Shown: positions 21,300-31,799 of the stretch, one piece after another | Position numbering within the stretch: position 1 is the stretch's first letter | How the letters are laid out: every line of letters starts with the position of its first letter | Source of the DNA: Basidiobolus meristosporus CBS 931.73 | Taxonomy: Eukaryota; Basidiobolomycota; Basidiobolomycetes; Basidiobolales; Basidiobolaceae | Length of the DNA stretch: 64,000 bases | NCBI GenBank assembly: GCA_002104905.1 | Contig: MCFE01000311.1 | Span: 33,561 to 97,560, forward strand | Reading direction: 5' to 3' | Translations under genes and position numbers: made by a program | The notes under the pieces: generated by a model | Seen by the model: only the letters and a program-made list of their open reading frames with translations | Told to the model about the DNA's origin: nothing | Database searches by the model: none

Positions 21300-22675
21300 T
21301 GCGATTGCTTTGAATCACTCACATTTGTAATGATCCCAACAACCCTTTTTTTTTGCGATCCAAATCAAGCCATTGCAAATCAGTGATCATCAAATTTTTG
21401 ATATAAGTAATATCAAGGTCGTCTCACATTTGAGACAGAACCCCTATAAATAAACACCCTGCATATATATACGTCATCTGTAATACCAGTGCAGCTATTG
21501 GATCTGTTTTGCACCTACACAATCGCTTGCGTGCTAGCTATGACACCTTGCCCAATCACTAGGATCAGGGATTTACTTGCTCAATGGGCAAAATGGGATA
21601 TTTGATGGCGAATCAGGTAGCTTTTTCAGTAGTCAATGAGCCAATTGGGGGCTGCCAGCTTCAGGATACTTTTGGACCAATTAACCACTGAGATACCGTC
21701 CAATTGGAGTGAGGGTAACCAAAATGGTAAGTATCAGTGTAGTTTATAGTGTGATACACATTTATTTCCATTTACATTAAAGAAACATATCCATATACCG
21801 GATTTTACCTGCCATTATAGCGGTATCCGATTGCGCACGTGATGCAAGCATTACAAGTTGGCGCAATCATCCGTGCCAACCTCATCGTGTCAGATTGTGC
21901 CATAGTGTGCGAGATCGTCCCGCATAGTGCAAAATTGTCTAAGAACAATCCTGCCTTCTGGTAGCTATAATATCGCACCCAATCGTTCTTTGCAACCGCG
22001 GATTGCGCCGCACGCCCTGGCATGGTACAATGGAACAAATCTAGTATATTCAAACAAGAAGACATCCACTAAGTGAAATGTGTCTGGAGCATTATGAAGA
22101 GTAAATAAAGCAAGGAGAGCACTACTCTGAGCAACACAAGTAAGTTTGAGTACAATTACCAGTAACTATATCCTACCACTGGCATTATGGTAGATATTAT
22201 AGTGCCAGATAGTGCCAGATCAATCAATCCAAGTGTATATTATTATCTGCATTGGAGATACCCCAGCCATCAGCAAGATAGCAGGTTTTCTGGGCACAAT
22301 GGATGGTATTGCTGTCAAATGTGTGAGATCCAGGGGATTTACTTCATAACTCACACACACTACTATTACCCAAACACTAGCACTAAGAACATCATCTTTC
22401 CACAGAGGGAATGTACAGAAGTCAGCATGCAATTGCAGCAAAGCTGGCATGCTATAAGTCATCAGCCGGAAAATGGAATCAATTGGAAACTGGAGATATT
22501 CAAGATAGAGGGTATCTGTTGGAGCAAAGCTTTCCACTGGGAGCAATGCATTTGCTTTTCAACAACATCTCTATACTGATGACCAAGTTGTACATTGGGC
22601 ATTTCAAGCTAAATGAGCCCTTCAAGATACCAGAGAAATTTGAAAGAATTGGCAAGATATTACAGAGTATCCGCT

Positions 22676-23746
22676 TTAGTGGGGTGACAGTGACACCCAC
22701 TGACAGCTGTGCTCATTCCCATTTTTTCTACTTCCCTATATATCTACTACACTTATTTAGTTTTATCCCATTTGTCTTACCTGATCAGTACTATCCCATA
22801 CGCCAGCTGACTATCACACCTGCTTACCTTATTGCATAAATTATCCCTCACTTTATGTAAGATTACTAGCTATAAGTACTTCTATATTGGGCAAGTACCT
22901 GCACCTGTACCCATGACACATGATCAACCCGCGTCACCATCCCTACCATTTCCATACCATATATGGTATCCCTATGTTACACAGGTTTCAGAGTACTGAT
23001 TCCTCATTGGTTGGATGTGCTCTGCCTCTTAGAACCTTCTGGCACCTACTTAGAACATACTTAGGTCATTCTGATGTCATTAAGACTTCTATTGATATCT
23101 AGAACCTTCTGGAACACCATAATTGGTATTAACTTAGCCAGTGAGAAAAATATATAAGGGAGGCTATCCTTCAACAATAAATCATCATCCCTTTTATCAA
23201 TATACCAACTTGTTAATTAGTGTGAACACTGCTACCTGCTGCTACCTGGACTTCCAACTCCAGACCACAGGATACTCCCAGGAAACCAAGCTGACTGCCA
23301 ACTGACCTTGGAGGCACTAATTGTGTGGAATATTCAGAGTAGGCATCTTTTATTATATTTGATTCTTTCCCAGGTTTGCTCTTATATAGGCAAAGATACT
23401 TTTCTGTTGTTGTAACTATTGACCACAGCTGCATTCTTATCAGGTCCTTGCTGGTGGAGTTTATAGTTGTTTTGACTTTTGGAAGCTTTAGTACATTGTC
23501 ATCTCAAAGGACATTGAACCCAGCACATACTTTTGTTAAGATGCCAACCAAGTTGGGGATTGTAGCTCAATAGTTTTCCCTTGACAAGCTTGTGGCTTTA
23601 TTCCCCATCGCATTAGATTAGAGACAGAACCCAATTATTCCTAGCAAGCTTTTGCCAGAGGTTATTGCACCCAGTGAGCACCCTACACACAAAACACTTA
23701 AGAAGTGTTGGACATATCTCTCCCTTGGACTTATACACCACCACAC
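22676..23746 (+). mobile_element. Solo LTR of family E, TSD CCGCT/CCACT
   Basis: About 1.07 kb from TTAGTGGGGTGACAG to ACACCACCACA. Flanks CCGCT (22671-22675) and CCACT (23747-23751) are a 5-bp duplication separated by one CpG to CpA change. Inserted into the CACTA-1 transposase. A second copy lies at 60173-61040 and a tail fragment at about 39065-39280. No internal region is seen, so the parent element is unknown. Confidence 0.8.
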
Positions 23747-23838
23747 CACTACCCTATATACTTCTCACAGGCTCCAAATAATACTCATACACATATGTAA
23801 CAAAAAAATGCAAAGACTGGATAAACTGGATATGTATT

Positions 23839-24571
23839 AGACTTGTTCTGTTGGATAGTGCCACATTGAGCCATGAGTGCCAAATTATGCCATAGTGTGC
23901 CAAGGGGGCCAAATGATCCTATATTTGGCCACAGAGTGTGAAACATAGCTCTGCATCTGCATGCAAAGTGGCCCCTATGTTTCACTCATTGTGCTGGAGA
24001 AAATCTACTTTTTGACCTCTTTTTTGGGATCAATGTTTTACAGGATGTGTAAGAGCAGAAAACAGTTGAAGACATGCATCTGGTACTCAATACCCCTGGC
24101 GCCCTGAATCTAGCTCCTGTAGCTTGTATCATGCCACAAAAATGCATGGCACTATCTTAGTCCACTGGTACTATCAGGCACTATATTTAAATATTAGCCC
24201 TAAAGTAAGACCTATATAAAGTACTTATAGTGTCAGATAGTACCAGTGAACCAAGATAGTGCCATGCATTTTTGTGACATGATACCAGCCACAAGAGCAA
24301 GATTCAAAGTGCCATTGGTATTGAGTATCAGAGGCATGTCTTCAGTCCTTTGGTGCTCTTGCACATCCTGAACAATGTTGATCCAAAAAAAAGGTCAAAA
24401 AATGGATTTTCTCCAGTAAAATGGGTCAACCACAGGGGCTGCTTTGCATGAAGATGCAGAGCTATGTTTCACGCTCTGTGGCCAAATATAGGTTCACTTG
24501 GCCTCCCTGGGACACTATGTCATCTTTTGGCACTCATGGCTTAATGTGGCACTTTCCAACGGAACAAGTCT
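23839..24571. mobile_element. Foldback MITE-1, 733-bp palindrome with Harbinger ends, TSD ATT
   Basis: Both ends read AGACTTGTTCYGTTGGATAG, the transposase-side end of the Harbinger elements. The two arms (about 23839-24190 and 24225-24571) are imperfect reverse complements around a loop of about 35 bp at 24190-24225. TSD ATT is perfect at 23836-23838 and 24572-24574. The empty-site sequence GATATGTATTTATTC is visible in antisense near 51957-51975. No coding capacity. Confidence 0.92.
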
Positions 24572-26189
24572 ATTTATTCAAGTGGCATTCCATATCTATT
24601 CCTACCAATAGTATATTGGAAGCATTGGGAGTTATATATGGACATTGTAGGAATATTTATCCAGAAGCAGATCATCAATGCCAATTTGACAGATCTACAG
24701 CTGTTGTGCAAGGAGTTTGTGATGAGATTTGAGCAGCTATACTACAAACATAAAGCTGAAGGCATAGATCTCTGCTGCTACTGCATCCATTCTTTACTCC
24801 AGCTTACATGGTGTGTGGAGAATATTGGGCCTGCTTCACCTTTTGGGAGTTTCCAATGGAACATATGTCTGGGAAGATAGGAAGACAAGTCAAGTTGCAG
24901 GTACCTCAATATCCCAATCTCATCAAGAATACTACCTTCAAGACCATTATGGATGTGATGAGTTGGCACATGGAGGACAGCCAGGAAGAGTTGGAAAATA
25001 CTGAGGACAAATGTGCACATGGAGGCACCTATGCCTATAGCATTAAGACACTAAGCAGCCCCAATGCATGGGTAATCAGTCAAGTGATGAAATGTTGTGT
25101 TTGGTGCAACAAGCAGCTAATTTTTATCAGGAGAACTCTACCAAGGTATGCCAGATTTCTCATGGTCACAAGCCAACTTCTACACCATTCAATACAGAAT
25201 TCACACAAACCAAAGCCGGAGCGCACCTATATGGGGGCTAGAATCTAGCATGGAGAAGGAATATATGGGCTAAATACCAAGAAGTTGTTTGCAGATATTC
25301 AGGAGGTATTCACAGCAGAAGTGGCAACAACTAAGCTTATGTTTAAAAGATGTTTATGCTACCAGCAGCACAAGGTATATGGCAACTTTGCAACTATCAC
25401 ACTAAAAAGCTGTAAAGCTGAGGTGTTACAAGTATGTCAATTGCGGCAAGTGTGTGTACTTGTAGAGGTTGGTAAGCAGGAGGCCATAGTTTTTTCTGAT
25501 TCAAACTATATGTGGAATACCCAAGGTAGTGGTGGGTAAGCAAATAAAGAGGGGTGATTCTACAATGAAATATATGAAATGCACAAGTGGAGGTAGTAAA
25601 AGGAAATACTATTTGGTAAATTGGTACGGTAACATTACACAGAACCAGAGGTAGATCATCATACTGTCAATAAAGTGCCATCAGAGTCTTGCAGTGAGGC
25701 CGTCAAGATACCGTCAAGTTTCTTGCCATATAAGGCAATTGGATGTCCTGGCCAACTGAATCAACGTAATATAGTTATAGAGCGCTAAAAGACTGCAACA
25801 ATACCATGCAATTATTGTTACAGCACTGATAAAATATTGTCAAGTTTTGTCCCTTTATTTGATTGTAAATTTAGCAAAATACCATCATGATCCTGTCAAG
25901 AGATTGTTAGGAGGGTAACTAGTTCCAAGCTGCTGGTATTATGACAGTCTTTGAACTGGATCATGACAGCTGATGTGGATTGGATCCACCCATGGGACCA
26001 AATTATTTTTCATAGGGACTCTGTTGCCTTTATAGCCCAACTCAGCTATATACAAGATCATTATTAGACCAGAACTTCTCTGCTAATATTTCTGTCACTC
26101 TTGACAGTTCTCAGACTCTGCACTTAACTGTCACTTAGGTTCAGGTAACACATTCAAGAGTTTATTACACTTTTATTGTGGATACAACA

Positions 26190-26289
26190 ACTGGTGTATT
26201 CATTGCTGCCTGCTTGTCCATTTGCAGCACTCTTTCAGCAACATGACACTTCTTTGTTACTGTAGTAGTGCATATATCCAATTGATATA
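26190..26289. other. CACTA-4 gene-2 tail and short spacer
   Basis: 26190 to about 26258 continues the antisense gene-2 sequence interrupted at 12594 (CTGCTTGTCCATTTGCAGCACTCTT corresponds to 14260-14285). About 30 unassigned bases follow before the gypsy LTR. Confidence 0.65.
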
Positions 26290-27278
26290 TGTTAATAGAA
26301 GTACTTCACTACTACAATATGTCAAAACCTACAAGGCACTCATTTCTTTATTTTGTTTTTGCTGTTTTAATGCACAAATAAAAGATCAAGAAATTCCCAC
26401 TTTGAAGGACAAATACTCAAGACCCCAACAAGCAAATCACGCAAGAATATTAGGTCCTGCAGAATGCTCTGTAGCCAATACATGATTCAGATTACAGCTC
26501 ATTTGAAGAAGTATTTAAGGAGTTATGATAAAAGAGTCCAATTAGCATGTACTAGGTGTCTATTGCTAAGATTACTATTGTGACTTCAATTGTGTGTAAC
26601 TTTTGATCCAGCCAATTAAATCATAAGAAATTCTCACAGGTGCTGCACCATGTCTGATCTGCACCACTGTAAGATGTTAGCTTTGTATTGTGTTTATTGC
26701 TTGCACAATCACCAAACAACTTTGATCCTTCAAAATTTTCATAAATAAATGACTTCCCCAGCTGAAAATATAGGAGAGCCTCTCTTTCCAGAATCTCCAC
26801 ACAACAATTACAAGTTCAAAGGTTATAAGACTTCCCTTGCATCACTTGCACTGTTGAGTATCCTGACTTTGATTGGTACTACATCAGTAAAGAGACTGCA
26901 AAGCTCACAAGAATCCAATTCAAGTCCTACAAGAAAACTACCATTTTTCAATTGGAAAAGTGCCTGCTAAGAAACCCCTTTATGCGCCTCCTTAGTCTAA
27001 AAACTTCTTTTGAGACCCCTTTAAGAAGCCCCTTTGGGCACCCCTTTAGTGTGAAGTCCACTTCAGAGACCGCTGTCAGAAACCCTTTTACTCTAAAGAC
27101 ACCACTTGAAATCCAAAGACTCCTTCAGGAGACTTCTACACCACACCCTTTAGGTTAAAGTGAAGCTGAGAATTTCCACATTAGGAAATATTCTCTCTGT
27201 AGCAAGAATGACTTCAAAATAAGGAAAATGAGCTTTAAATGTAAATCAGCCCAATAGTTGTCCACAGAGGTCAAAACA
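26290..27278 (+). repeat. Gypsy-C 5' LTR
   Basis: About 989 bp, TGTTAATAG to GGTCAAAACA. The right half holds a low-complexity region with repeated CCCCTTT cores (26965-27150). Aligns with 37840-38878. Confidence 0.75.
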
Positions 27279-27308
27279 CTGCTGTACTAGTGCAACAAGA
27301 CTCAATCC

Positions 27309-30300
27309 TTGCAAAAGTACATTCAAAAGTCTGAGTTAAAAGCAAGGAATGTTGAAGTGGCTATTGCAATTCCAAGATTTTATCAAACAAGCTATTTTCT
27401 GATGAACATGCCTCTTGAGATATGTAAAGCCATTAGCCACCAAGTTCAGGCTGCAAGCTCCTACAACAATGTGAAGCAAATGGTATCAAACTATCTATCA
27501 GGAAGACAAGTCATGGATTCCATTAATAATTAAATGAGGATTTCTATTCCAACTAAACAAATTCTTCACTGTACAAATAACTCACAAAGTGATCAAGTTA
27601 GTGAATTAATTGATGCATTAAGAAAACTGACACTTTAGTTGGACTCTCAAAGTGTTTTATCATCAAGCATCTGCAATGCATGACCAGAAAAACCCAAAAC
27701 AACCAGTAACTATCCACAGCAAACCAAGTGTTGTGTGTACTGTGAATCTGCAGAGCACAGCCATTATGGTTGGCAAATATTGAGTGTTGATATTGACAGT
27801 TGCAAAGTTACAATTAATTGCTATAGGAAAATCTGTGGCATTACTAAAAACCCTTTACCTATCATCAGAGGTTGTGGTGGAATGAGGTCCTATGTACTTG
27901 CACAAGTAGAATCATGTAAAAACACCATAACATCTAATTTAATACAAGTCCTAAAGAATGCCAATATTTGAAGCAATGAATGCTACATACTCACAATGCC
28001 AGACCCATCAGGGCAGGTCTAGGAATATCTAATAGAAAAAGAGGAAGTAGAAGAATATAAATGCCTTGCTACAAGAGAAATATGTCTCTACAGAAAACAA
28101 CCCCATAAAATGTGTGTACCAACCAAAGAAATCACCCAGTTGATGAAATAGTAGTACAGCCAGAAGCATCAAAAGTCTAAAAAGAATGCTTGCAATCTCA
28201 ATCCAAGTATGGCACTACTGCAATTACACAGAAAGTTATCAATAAATTCTGGAAATCACCATTTCCACAACTTACAAATTAAGAAATGTTTACCACCAAC
28301 AACAATCTCAATCAGCAACTGCCAATACTGGTTAAACCTATGAGCAAATATATCCTCATGAATCATCAAGAATAATCTTCAGCAATATTATCAAGTGAAC
28401 AGCTACAATTTGAAGTTGAAAAAGCCTTTTACTCTATTATAACAGGATGCTATGCTGCTACAATCAACAATGTTTAAGCGGAATATATTTTTGATTCTGG
28501 ATCAGAAATCAATGCCATCACTGCTATGACTTGTGAAAATATCAAGTAGCCATTGACAGAAGTTGACTGGGATATGAGAACTACTACCGGTGCAGCAGAG
28601 AAAATGTTTGGACTTTGTCACTCTGTGCCAATGAAACTGAAGGAATCAGGGTTACTTCTCCCTTTTTCATTGTAGCCAATGGGCCAACTTTTTAGGAATT
28701 GTTAGGATGGCCATATAAGAGAAAATCTCTTCTACAAGCTGATAACATATCTGATAGAAGCTTATGGCTGGCAATCACATCCAACAATCAAAAAAGAAGG
28801 GCAACTTTTTGTGCAGCAGAAGAGAAAATTTCAAGAAATAAAGACTCAACTCCATTACAAAATATTCCAGTTCATAAGGATGTTTTAGTTTATGATCAAC
28901 ACTTCATTGCATCAACAACAAGTAAGACAAACACCAAGCATAAGCCAGTTGTATTGAAAGCAAAGCCAGTGTCTACTGGAATCACACCATCTGCCCATGA
29001 CAATCTCCAAATGGAGCCTTTGCACAAATATGAAAAATCAGACTCACAGAACAGAAACTCCAGGAGTTAGCTATTGGGTTTACTCTTACAACTGAGGAGA
29101 AAAGTCTCATTTTGACTATGCTGCTATGATATGACAATGTATTTGCATTTAATGATGCACAAAGAGGATGATTATTCACAGAACTATTTCCACTGGTTAA
29201 GATCCATACTGTTCAGCATACACCATGAGCACTAAGATCATATCCTATTCCCTCAAGATTACTGATCAAAGTAATTGAAATGCCACAATCAAGATTTCAG
29301 ATGGAGTTATGGAATGTAGCTAGGGACCATATTGTACTTCTTGGTTTACATAGATACATCACATGTCTTACCCCATGTCAGAAGATATGGTTATGATAAC
29401 ATATCACTGTTGAAAGGGTCATGAAGTAACTTCAAGCATCTGGTCTGACTGTATTTGGGGCCAAATGTGCATTTGGCTACAACAAAGCAAACAATCTAGG
29501 TGAGCTTGTTACTGAAAAAGGGATATTGCATGATCCTGCAAATCATCATCAGCACTAAATTGAAAGACACCAAGCAATATTCATCAAGTCAGACAACTAT
29601 AGGGACTAACTGGTCTATTCAGAATCTGGATTAAGAACTATGCTCAAATTGCTAAGCCACTGGCTTGACTATTACAGGGAAATCTGAAGATTGAGTGGCA
29701 TGAAGAGCAGGCAAATGCTGTGGTGACATAGCTTGAGCCATGATCAAAGCCACCTATCTTAGCAGATATAGACTGCACTGTTATTGATTCACAGCCAATC
29801 ATTGAATAGGTTGATAGCTTTGTAATTGGGGTTGCAGGAATCATGATTCAGGTTTCAAGGATCATTGTTGACAACCTTGCAGATATCTTAACAGATATAT
29901 CAAAGGATATGAGCTTAACTATTCATCTATCAACAAAGAGGCACTGGGAGTACTCTATGTACTCAAAAGCTAAAGCCATACTTGTTAGGAGTACACTGCC
30001 TGCTAGAGGTTGAAGCCAAGCCAATATTGGGGGCATCGAATAAGTCAGAGCTATTTCCTAAACCTATTCCAGCATAGTAGATATCAAATATCCAGATATT
30101 TAGCTATATACTGCAACACACACCAGGAGCCAATCACAAGGGACCTGATGCTTTATCTAGAAAGCAACCAAATTTACTAAACTCAGCTGAAGATGATAAG
30201 ATTAATGAGTTTCTTGAAAACACAAGTGTTGGATTCTCACTCAGAAATATGACACTGAGCAATCATCAGCAAATCAAGGAATTTTTGACATCACTCAAAG

Positions 30301-31270
30301 TTCCTGCCAATACTCCCACAAATCAGGGCACAAACTTAAAGAAGAAGGCTTTGAAGTATATACTGCAGGATGGTACACTTTTCAAGAAAACAAATATGGT
30401 GTTCCTCAATGGCTTTTATATGACAAGCATGATCAACAGAAGATCATTCAGGAATTGCATGAATCTGAATCAGGAGGTCATAAGGGAATTACATCAGCAT
30501 ATACAAAAACCTCCTTACAGTATTTTTGGCCAACACTTTACACCAATGCAAAAGAATATGTCAATCATATATTGCATGTCAAAAAAGAGCCAGTCAAAAG
30601 ATGCATGAGCCACTTTACAGTTTATATAAATCTGATACCGGGCAAATTGCACAAGTAGATATCATACATTTATCAAGGGCAACTGCAGGATATATGTATG
30701 TAGTGGACTGTTGTGATAACTCTGCTGGTTGGATAGAGGCTAGAATGCTGAGACAAACCAATGCAAAAGCAGTAGCAAGATTTCTTAAAGAAGATGTGCA
30801 TCACAGATATGGTTCAGTTGGTACTCTTATTGCAGATAATGAAGAATGTGGACCTTATGCAATAAAAGCACCAGTAAGGAAGTGTGGAGGAAAGCATATC
30901 AATACATGCCATATCACCCATAAGCAAATTCACCAGTTGAAGGTCAACATTCTGCTTTTGCAAACACATTAGCAACACTTAGCTATGACAAACCCAACAA
31001 TTGGGCAAATAACTTTCATGCAGCAATTTGGGCTCATAAAGTCACGGACAAAAGAAGTATGCATTATACTTCATTTTTCCTAATATATGGACATGAAGCT
31101 ACTTTGTCAATAAGCATATCATCTGAAAAATGGCTTGCCCTCCCATGGAAGCCAACCATGACAACATCAGAGCTACTGCTAGCACAAATATCACATACTC
31201 AACAAGCTCGCACTCTGCAAAAGAATGCAATAGAAAACCTTAAGATAGCCAGAATGGCCAACAAGGAGTA
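27309..31270 (+). pseudogene. Gypsy-C gag-pol pseudogene, 5' part
   Basis: Gag about 27309-27971, with a degenerate zinc knuckle (CVYCESAEHSHYG near 27735). Protease region FDSGSEINAIT about 28490-28525, with stops nearby, and GWPYKRKSL typical of fungal gypsy after the protease. RT is only a remnant (FGAKCAFGYNKANNLG at 29458). Integrase from about 30430: HH-CC zinc region (HESESGGHK ... HILHVK, second pair damaged), core QVDIIHLSRATAGYM and CDNSAGWIEA, then YGHEATLS. Many stops; dead. Confidence 0.75.
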
Positions 31271-31799
31271 CTCCCTATGAAAAATAATTTGGTCCTGTAG
31301 GGGGATCCAATCTGAATCAGCTGTCAGGATCCCATTAAAAGACCATCATAATAACAGCAGCTTGGAATTTATGACCCTCTTAACAATCCTATAACAGGAT
31401 CACCACAGTGTATTGCTAATTTACTACCAAATAAAATGATAAAACTTGACATGGCTTGATTAGTGCTGTGGCAATAACTCTATTGTATTGTTGCGGTCTT
31501 ATTGCACTCTACAATCATTATAAATGGATCCAACTAGCCAGGACATCTAATTGTCTTATATGGCAAGAAACTTGACAGTATTTCAACAAGCTCAAAGCAA
31601 GACTCTGATGGCATTATATTGGCAGTATATTGGCCTATAGTGTACTCTGTATAATTATACAGCCTCAATTTAACAAATGGTATTTCCTTTTCCTATCTCC
31701 CCATTTGCAATTTATGTATTTGGCTGTAGAATCACCCCTCTTTGTCTGCTCACCAACTATTACCTTGGGTATTCCACATATAGTTTGAATGAAGAAAAA

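Larger units (their letters stand above)
18610..22042 (-). mobile_element. Harbinger B, complete 3.4-kb element, TSD AGT
   Basis: Transposase-side end AGACTTGTTCCGTTGGATAG at 18610; gene-2-side end CATGGTACAATGGAACAAATCT ending at 22042. TSD AGT is perfect at 18607-18609 and 22043-22045. The uninterrupted target ATGCACAGTATATT is preserved in Harbinger C (44870-44890). This is the innermost and CpG-richest element of the nest, so probably the youngest. Both termini, the transposase and gene 2 are present. Confidence 0.93.
17706..22104 (+). pseudogene. Harbinger A transposase, split by Harbinger B
   Basis: Start MENQVNKADCAK at 17706. 198 codons run to a TAA at 18300-18302 that replaces the Lys of GSRHDKAL. 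The frame continues to ILINAQ at 18606, where Harbinger B is inserted, and resumes at 22046 with the C terminus to a stop at 22104. DDE family features are as described for copy B. Confidence 0.82.
15675..22230 (+). mobile_element. Harbinger A (PIF/Harbinger-like), right end lost
   Basis: The left end AGACTTGCTCCATTGTAC at 15675 follows flank ATT inside Tnp2. The element carries gene 2 (minus) and a DDE transposase (plus) that contains Harbinger B. The terminal 60 or so bases at the right are missing: after GCCAGATCAATC (22225) the sequence jumps to Tnp2, so a deletion removed the right end with about 1 kb of host. Confidence 0.85.
15614..25540 (+). pseudogene. CACTA-1 Tnp2-type transposase, broken by four insertions
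   Basis: The start MDKTTLTQ at 15614 runs to RPCGY, where Harbinger A enters (15675). Coding resumes at about 22236 with GDTPAISKIAGFSGHNG and THTHYYYPN, after loss of roughly 1 kb. Next come family-E LTR (22676-23746), MITE-1 (23839-24571), then WKHWE-like, AWCVEN and the C-terminal part to about 25540. The motif set (SKIAGF-GHNG, C-x2-C, YYYP) is that of fungal Tnp2/Transposase_21 proteins. It cannot encode a functional protein. Confidence 0.8.
13128..26017 (+). mobile_element. CACTA-1 with nested insertions, TSD ACT
   Basis: Termini CCCTATGAAAAATT at 13128 and its inverse AATTATTTTTCATAGGG ending at 26017, with TSD ACT at 13125-13127 and 26018-26020. Gene 2 is on minus (13458-15391), Tnp2 on plus (from 15614). 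Harbinger A/B, a family-E solo LTR and foldback MITE-1 were later inserted into Tnp2. Without them it would be about 5 kb. Confidence 0.9.
12600..26189 (+). mobile_element. Solo LTR of family L2 split by CACTA-1, TSD ACTGG
   Basis: LTR pieces 12600-13127 and 26021-26189 join to about 697 bp, the size of the intact copy at 11340. The TSD ACTGG is perfect at 12595-12599 and 26190-26194, although the two copies are 13.6 kb apart. Everything between 13128 and 26017 is later insertion. The right flank resumes the same CACTA-4 gene-2 sequence that was left at 12594. Confidence 0.9.

Noticed and set aside
23839-24571. CRISPR array or structured RNA gene because of the strong palindrome
   Set aside because: No regular repeat-spacer pattern. 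Ends and TSD identify a transposon derivative.
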